Assembly: GCA_021790035.1 (NCBI GenBank)
Contig: JAJYIO010000062.1
Location: 1 to 9,558 of the forward strand
Direction: 5' to 3'
Source: a bacterium
GTDB lineage: Bacteria > Cyanobacteriota > Sericytochromatia > S15B-MN24 > VGJW01
Length of the DNA: 9,558 nt
Both the position numbers and the translations under genes were made by a program. Below are positions 6,237 to 9,558 of the stretch, one piece after another (within the stretch, counting starts at the first letter, position 1; each line of letters starts with the position of its first letter). The notes beneath the pieces were generated by a model that saw only the letters and a program-made list of their open reading frames with translations, had not been told where the DNA came from and made no database searches.

Positions 6237-8060
6237 ATGGCAGTTCCATACACGACCAGCGAGCACGACGTCATCGTCATAGGTGCGGGCGGTGCGGGCC
6301 TGCGGGCGGCCATCGAGGCGGCCCGGCAAGGTTCTGCGACGGCGCTCATCTGCAAGAGCCTGCTCGGCAAGGCGCACACGGTAATGGCCGAGGGCGGCGT
6401 GGCCGCGGCGATGGGCACCGTGGATCTCCACGACAACTGGCAGGTCCACTTCCGCGACACCATGCGCGGCGGCAAGTTCCTGAACAACTTCAAGATGGCC
6501 GAACTGCACGCCAGGGAAGCACCAGAACGCGTTCGCGAGCTCGAGGCCTGGGGTGCGGTCTTCGACCGGACGGCCGACGGCCGGATCCTCCAGCGGAACT
6601 TCGGCGGCCATCGCTTCCCGAGATTGGCCCACGTTGGCGATCGCACGGGCCTCGAACTCATCCGGACGCTCCAGGACAGGGCGGTTCACAGCGGGATCGA
6701 CATCTTCATGGAGATGACGGTCATCGGCCTGACCAAAGACGGCGATCGGGTTTCTGGATGCGTCGCCTACGACCGCAAGACCGGCGAGTTCCAGGCTTTC
6801 AAGGCCAGGGCCGTGGTACTGGCGACCGGCGGCATCGGCAAGAGCTTTCGCATCAACAGCAACTCCTGGGAGTACACCGGGGACGGGCATGCCATGGCTT
6901 ACCGGGCCGGTGCCGACCTCATCGACATGGAGTTCGTCCAGTTCCATCCCACCGGCATGGTGTGGCCGCCCAGCGTGGCCGGCATCCTGGTCACCGAGGG
7001 CGTCCGAGGGGAGGGCGGCGTCTTGAAGAACAACCAGGGCGAGCGGTTCATGTTCGGCTACATCGCCGAGATGTTCCGGGCCGAGACCGCCGACACCGAG
7101 GCGGAGGCCAACCGCTGGCTGGTCGAGCAGCAGGCTGCGGTCCGGCCGGATCCCGCGACCGCGGCCCGGCGTCCGCCGGACCTCCTGCCTCGCGATGAGG
7201 TAGCGCGAGCGATCGACGCCGAGGTCAAGGCCGGCCGGGGCAGTCCGCACGGCGGCGTTTTCCTGGACATCGCCTCGCGCCGAACCCCCGAAGAGATCCG
7301 GCGAGCGTTGCCCAGCATGTACCTGCAGTTCAAGGAGCTCGCGGGTGTCGATATCACCCGGGAGCCCATGGAGATCGGGCCCACCTGCCACTACATCATG
7401 GGCGGCGTCCGGGTGGATGCGGATACCGGGATGTCGACCGTACCCGGTCTTTTTGCCGCCGGCGAGGTCGCCGGGGGCATGCACGGCGCCAACCGTCTGG
7501 GGGGCAACTCCTTGTCGGACTTGCTGGTCTTCGGGCGCCGGGCGGGCCTGGGTGCGGCCGGCTTCGCCAGATCCAGCGGAGCTGTCGGGCAGGATACCGC
7601 ACAGATCGCGGGATTCATCGGCGAGGCGATTGCCCCGCTGGACCGGGTCTCCGGACCGAGCCCGTATGAGATTGCCAGCCAGCTCTCGGCATCCATGGAA
7701 AAGAACGTCGGCATCATCCGCCAGGCTGACGAGCTCGAGGCGGGGCTGGCCAGGATCGCCGAACTCAAGGAGGTTTATCGCTCGGTCCGCGTGAGCGGTG
7801 GCCGCGACTTCAATCCAGGCTGGAACCTCGCGATCGACCTGCACAACATGCTGACGGTGTCCGAGGCGATCGCTCGCGGCGCGATCATGCGCGAGGAGAG
7901 CCGCGGCGCGCATACGCGCCGTGACTTCCCCGGGACCGACACCCGGAAGTGGGCCCAGGTCAACGTCACGATCCGTGTGGACGAAGGCGGCGCCATGACG
8001 GCCACCCCCACCCCTCTGCCGCAGATGACGCCCGAACTCGCGAAGCTCCTGGAGGGTTGA
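6237..8060 (+). CDS. sdhA: Succinate dehydrogenase / fumarate reductase flavoprotein subunit
   Basis: A 607-residue cytoplasmic catalytic subunit that oxidises succinate to fumarate in the TCA cycle and feeds electrons to SdhB. The FAD dinucleotide motif GAGGAG is at 16-21. The histidine expected to bind FAD covalently is H47 in KAHTVMAEGG. Active-site candidates by family pattern are H237 (FVQFHPTG), the TEGVRGEGG loop with R257, H385 (TCHYIMGG) and R420 (GANRLGGNSL). The C-terminal domain holds GGRDFNPGWNLAIDLHNM (521-538) and the usual REESRG motif. Length is near the roughly 600-650 typical of the family. I chose ATG 6237 just before the FAD domain, with purine-rich AGAAGAAG upstream; the open frame extends back to a TTG at 6174 without support. 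It lies between the membrane and iron-sulfur genes in one operon. Direction (SQR or QFR) cannot be told from sequence, though the Sdh1-like context favours succinate oxidation. Confidence 0.95.
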   Translation: MAVPYTTSEHDVIVIGAGGAGLRAAIEAARQGSATALICKSLLGKAHTVMAEGGVAAAMGTVDLHDNWQVHFRDTMRGGKFLNNFKMAELHAREAPERVRELEAWGAVFDRTADGRILQRNFGGHRFPRLAHVGDRTGLELIRTLQDRAVHSGIDIFMEMTVIGLTKDGDRVSGCVAYDRKTGEFQAFKARAVVLATGGIGKSFRINSNSWEYTGDGHAMAYRAGADLIDMEFVQFHPTGMVWPPSVAGILVTEGVRGEGGVLKNNQGERFMFGYIAEMFRAETADTEAEANRWLVEQQAAVRPDPATAARRPPDLLPRDEVARAIDAEVKAGRGSPHGGVFLDIASRRTPEEIRRALPSMYLQFKELAGVDITREPMEIGPTCHYIMGGVRVDADTGMSTVPGLFAAGEVAGGMHGANRLGGNSLSDLLVFGRRAGLGAAGFARSSGAVGQDTAQIAGFIGEAIAPLDRVSGPSPYEIASQLSASMEKNVGIIRQADELEAGLARIAELKEVYRSVRVSGGRDFNPGWNLAIDLHNMLTVSEAIARGAIMREESRGAHTRRDFPGTDTRKWAQVNVTIRVDEGGAMTATPTPLPQMTPELAKLLEG

Positions 8061-8065
8061 TCTTC

Positions 8066-8830
8066 ATGGCAGAAGTCAGGTTCAAGGTCTGGCGCGGCGA
8101 CGCCGGCTCCGGAAATTTCGTGGATTACGACGTCCCGGTGACCGAAGGCTGGGTCGTCCTCGACGCGATTCACTGGATCCAGGCAAACCTCCAGAACGAT
8201 CTGGCGGTTCGATGGAACTGCAAGGCCGGCAAGTGCGGATCGTGCAGCGCGGAGATCAACGGCAAGCCACGGCTGATGTGCATGAGCCGGATCGAGGACT
8301 TCGTCATCGACGGAACCATCATGGTCCAGCCCATGGCCACTTTCCCCCCGGTCAAGGATCTGGTCACGGATGTCTCCTGGAACTACACCGTCAACCAGCG
8401 CATCCCCCCGCTGGCGCCGAGGCCGCCCGAGGCGGACGGTACGTGGCGGATGCAGCAGTACGACGTCGACCGGGTGCAAGAGTTTCGCCAGTGCATCGAA
8501 TGCTTCCTGTGCCAGGACGTTTGCCACGTCCTGCGCGACCATCAGACGTGGGCGTTCGGGGGGCCGCGCTTCATGGTCAGGACCGCCTCCCTCGAGATGC
8601 ATCCCCTCGATACCGAAAACCGCCTCTCGCTCCTGAAGGACGCCCGGGAAGGCCTGGGACTCGGCTACTGCAACATCACCAAGTGCTGCACCGAGGTCTG
8701 CCCTGAAGGCATACACATCACGGACAATGCCATCATCCCGCTCAAGGAGCGGGTGGTCGGCGAGTACTTCGATCCGCTGGCCACCGGGCTCAAGAACCTT
8801 TTGGGCTGGAAGCGCGAGCCTCGAACCTGA
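8066..8830 (+). CDS. sdhB: Succinate dehydrogenase / fumarate reductase iron-sulfur subunit
   Basis: A 254-residue electron-transfer subunit linking SdhA flavin to the membrane quinone site. The N-terminal plant-type ferredoxin domain carries the [2Fe-2S] ligands C52, C57, C60 and C72 (NCKAGKCGSC...MC). The C-terminal domain has C143, C146, C149 and C153 (CIECFLCQDVC) and C202, C208, C212 (with CPEG). By analogy with E. coli SdhB, C143/C146/C149/C212 bind [4Fe-4S] and C153/C202/C208 bind [3Fe-4S]. An extra cysteine, C207, adjoins C208. All expected ligands are present. GGAGGG (8051-8056), inside the end of sdhA, lies 9 bases before the ATG, and the 5-bp gap to the sdhA stop indicates co-transcription and probable translational coupling. 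The open frame reaches back to 7949 within sdhA, but that part is a shadow of sdhA. Confidence 0.96.
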   Translation: MAEVRFKVWRGDAGSGNFVDYDVPVTEGWVVLDAIHWIQANLQNDLAVRWNCKAGKCGSCSAEINGKPRLMCMSRIEDFVIDGTIMVQPMATFPPVKDLVTDVSWNYTVNQRIPPLAPRPPEADGTWRMQQYDVDRVQEFRQCIECFLCQDVCHVLRDHQTWAFGGPRFMVRTASLEMHPLDTENRLSLLKDAREGLGLGYCNITKCCTEVCPEGIHITDNAIIPLKERVVGEYFDPLATGLKNLLGWKREPRT

Positions 8831-8867
8831 GCCTGCGCGGTCGGGGGCTCGGCAAACAGCTCACAAG

Positions 8868-8979
8868 AAACTCTCTTCTCCGGCTGCGCCGGCAGTGGTT
8901 TGAGAGGGGCCCTTCGCCCCTCTCAAACTCGCCCCCCGCTGCGGGCAAGCTGCTGCGTGGCTTCGCTCAGCAGGTGGCG
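8868..8979. repeat. Dispersed intergenic hairpin element, diverged relative of the left-edge repeat
   Basis: It sits between the ends of two convergent genes. The part 8926-8979 aligns to 66-119 with no gap, 40 of 54 positions identical by hand count, including the invariant blocks AACTC, GCGGGCAAGC and AGGTGGCG at identical spacing. Upstream it has CCGGC-TGC-GCCGG (8880-8892), then the main 13-bp hairpin (8898-8928), then CTGCTG/CAGCAG (8951-8956 with 8969-8974 or near). At the left edge the corresponding main hairpin has different arm sequences yet still pairs perfectly, so secondary structure rather than sequence seems to be kept. No open frame within it looks coding. Exact ends are uncertain. 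Confidence 0.75.
8898..8928. terminator. Strong hairpin between convergent genes, probable bidirectional terminator
   Basis: GTTTGAGAGGGGC (8898-8910) and GCCCCTCTCAAAC (8916-8928) are perfect reverse complements around the loop CCTTC, giving a 13-bp stem. It lies 67 bp after the sdhB stop and about 87 bp beyond the stop of the convergent small gene, the expected place for a shared terminator. There is no T-run on either strand, so it is not a classical intrinsic terminator. It could instead block 3' exonuclease or act as a T-less terminator. It forms the core of the dispersed intergenic element. Confidence 0.55.
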
Positions 8980-9015
8980 TTTCATTCGAGAGTGCCGGCG
9001 CAGACGGTTGGCAAC

Positions 9016-9222
9016 TCACATTCCGAAGTAGCGGCCGAGCTGGGTCTCTGCCTGCGAGAGCAGGACGCGCAGGCCGACGACCTGGTCGTCGGTGAGGTCC
9101 TCCGCGATCTCGAGGAGCTCGTAGGCGGCCTCGGTCGCTCCGACCAGGGCTATCTGGCGCTTGTAGCCAGAAGCGAGCGCCTGCTTGAGGCCATCGTAGA
9201 CTTCATCGTAGGAGGCCGCCAA
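9016..9222 (-). CDS. Small protein of unknown function (68 residues)
   Basis: I do not recognise a family. The chosen start, TTG 9222, has AGGAG (9235-9231) 8 bases upstream and gives a 68-residue acidic, largely helical protein without a signal peptide, membrane segment or Cys. It has an amphipathic look (YDEVYDGLKQALASGY; LLEIAEDLTDDQVVGLRVLL) and ends GRYFGM. The frame continues to another TTG at 9264 (82 residues, AAAGG upstream), but that codon overlaps a -10-like TATTAT and the added residues look non-conserved. It converges on sdhB across the hairpin element and diverges from the lipoprotein gene. A good ribosome site and a separate AT-rich upstream region support a real gene; the function is unknown. 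Confidence 0.6.
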   Translation of the reverse strand: MAASYDEVYDGLKQALASGYKRQIALVGATEAAYELLEIAEDLTDDQVVGLRVLLSQAETQLGRYFGM

Positions 9223-9263
9223 GAATCCTTCTCCTGCGCGCAAGTTTGGGGGTGATCGTCCCA

Positions 9264-9289
9264 ATAATACCTTTATGAGGGTTTAAACC
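9264..9289. promoter_or_regulatory. AT-rich divergent control region with 10-bp palindrome
   Basis: In a GC-rich window, 9260-9298 is conspicuously AT-rich. On the minus strand TATTAT (9269-9264) is a -10-like hexamer about 40 bases before the small gene's TTG start. No good -35 is seen at 16-18 bases. Next to it is a perfect palindrome, GGTTTAAACC (9280-9289), about where a -35 or operator would be and a possible site for a dimeric regulator. It could serve either or both divergent genes. Confidence 0.35.
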
Positions 9290-9325
9290 TGCGTTTACTC
9301 CTTCCGCCAATTTTCGGTTCCCCCG

Positions 9326-9389
9326 GAGCCGGATGGCGCGGCCGGAAGCTCACCTTCGGTTTGTACCACGAGTCCATCCAGCCGGCTTC
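9326..9389 (+). other. Foldable 5' leader upstream of the lipoprotein gene
   Basis: An outer imperfect stem pairs GAGCCGGATGG (9326-9336) with CCATCCAGCCGGCTTC (9374-9389) if three bases bulge. Inside it, CCGGAAG (9342-9348) and CTTCGG (9354-9359) form a hairpin with loop CTCAC and one bulged G. It lies in the roughly 150-base stretch between the AT-rich control region and the ATG at 9439. It does not resemble a riboswitch class I know. High GC makes chance folding likely. Confidence 0.3.
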
Positions 9390-9438
9390 TGCGAATCTGA
9401 AGACGGCACCCGCGACGACACGATGCTCGGGAGGAGCG

Positions 9439-9558
9439 ATGAAGCCCCTTAAGCCAATGCGGACCGCGGCGTTCCTGGCGATTCTCGCCATGTCAGCTGG
9501 CTGCGGCGGCATCGTCGGCCCGGGTCTGACGGCCTCGGGCGATTCGGCGCTTTCGGCC
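9439..9558 (+). CDS. Probable lipoprotein, N-terminal fragment (cut by right edge)
   Basis: The first 40 codons are present and the frame is open to the edge. The N-terminus has basic residues (K2, K5, R8), a hydrophobic core AAFLAILAM (10-18) and a lipobox-like SAGC with C22 as the likely lipidated cysteine. This is a type II signal peptide, placing the mature protein on the cell surface or in the periplasm. After the cysteine comes GGIVGPGLTASGDSALSA, a typical flexible linker. GGGAGG (9429-9434) lies 4 bases before ATG 9439, a short gap; an in-frame ATG at 9457 would still give a signal peptide. A long open frame on the opposite strand (9273-9512) overlaps it, but I judge that a shadow. 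The function cannot be told from this fragment. Confidence 0.65.
   Translation, partial: MKPLKPMRTAAFLAILAMSAGCGGIVGPGLTASGDSALSA

Noticed and set aside
6045..7913. A 622-codon minus-strand open frame opposite sdhA.
   Set aside because: sdhA has intact family motifs across the same bases. The antisense translation shows no domain and reflects codon bias.
8898..8928. Terminal inverted repeats of an insertion sequence.
   Set aside because: The arms are 5 bases apart with no transposase or target duplication. It is a hairpin, not IS ends.
9273..9512. A minus-strand 79-codon open frame at the right edge.
   Set aside because: It overlaps a good lipoprotein start and the structured leader, and has no ribosome site or recognisable features.

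Overview
The window is 9,558 bp of GC-rich bacterial DNA with G/C-biased third codon positions, Shine-Dalgarno-led genes and one lipoprotein-type signal peptide. Nothing in it fixes the phylum. Succinate dehydrogenase genes in the order membrane subunit - flavoprotein - iron-sulfur subunit, with a single roughly 276-residue membrane subunit, match the 'type F' complex II known from mycobacterial Sdh1. That type is not restricted to one phylum, so I do not name an organism.

Layout. Bases 1-264 hold no credible gene. They carry a near-identical 72-bp direct repeat spaced 160 bp apart, each copy with a perfect 11-bp hairpin. Next, on the minus strand, is a tight two-gene unit: a SNF2-family helicase/ATPase (1826-4966) followed 4 bp later by a SWIM zinc-finger protein (265-1821) with a long basic, low-complexity N-terminal half. 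A 336-bp divergent intergenic region (4967-5302) separates this unit from the plus-strand operon sdhC-like (5303-6133), sdhA (6237-8060) and sdhB (8066-8830). After sdhB comes an intergenic element with a perfect 13-bp hairpin. By hand alignment it is a diverged relative of the repeat at the left edge. It separates sdhB from a convergent 68-codon gene of unknown function (TTG start, 9016-9222, minus). A divergent intergenic region with a foldable leader then leads to the first 40 codons of a probable lipoprotein (9439 to the right edge).

How the genes work together. SdhA oxidises succinate on a probably covalently bound FAD. SdhB carries electrons through [2Fe-2S], [4Fe-4S] and [3Fe-4S] clusters. 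The five-helix membrane subunit passes them to quinone, and its Cys/His clusters fit a membrane-embedded Rieske-type centre better than haem. The SNF2 and SWIM proteins are a recurrent bacterial pair presumed to act together on DNA or nucleoprotein; their role is unknown. I see no functional link between that pair and the sdh operon beyond divergent placement.

The most novel feature is the dispersed hairpin repeat family at gene 3' ends. Its arms differ between copies while pairing is kept. No tRNA, rRNA, CRISPR array or insertion sequence was recognised.
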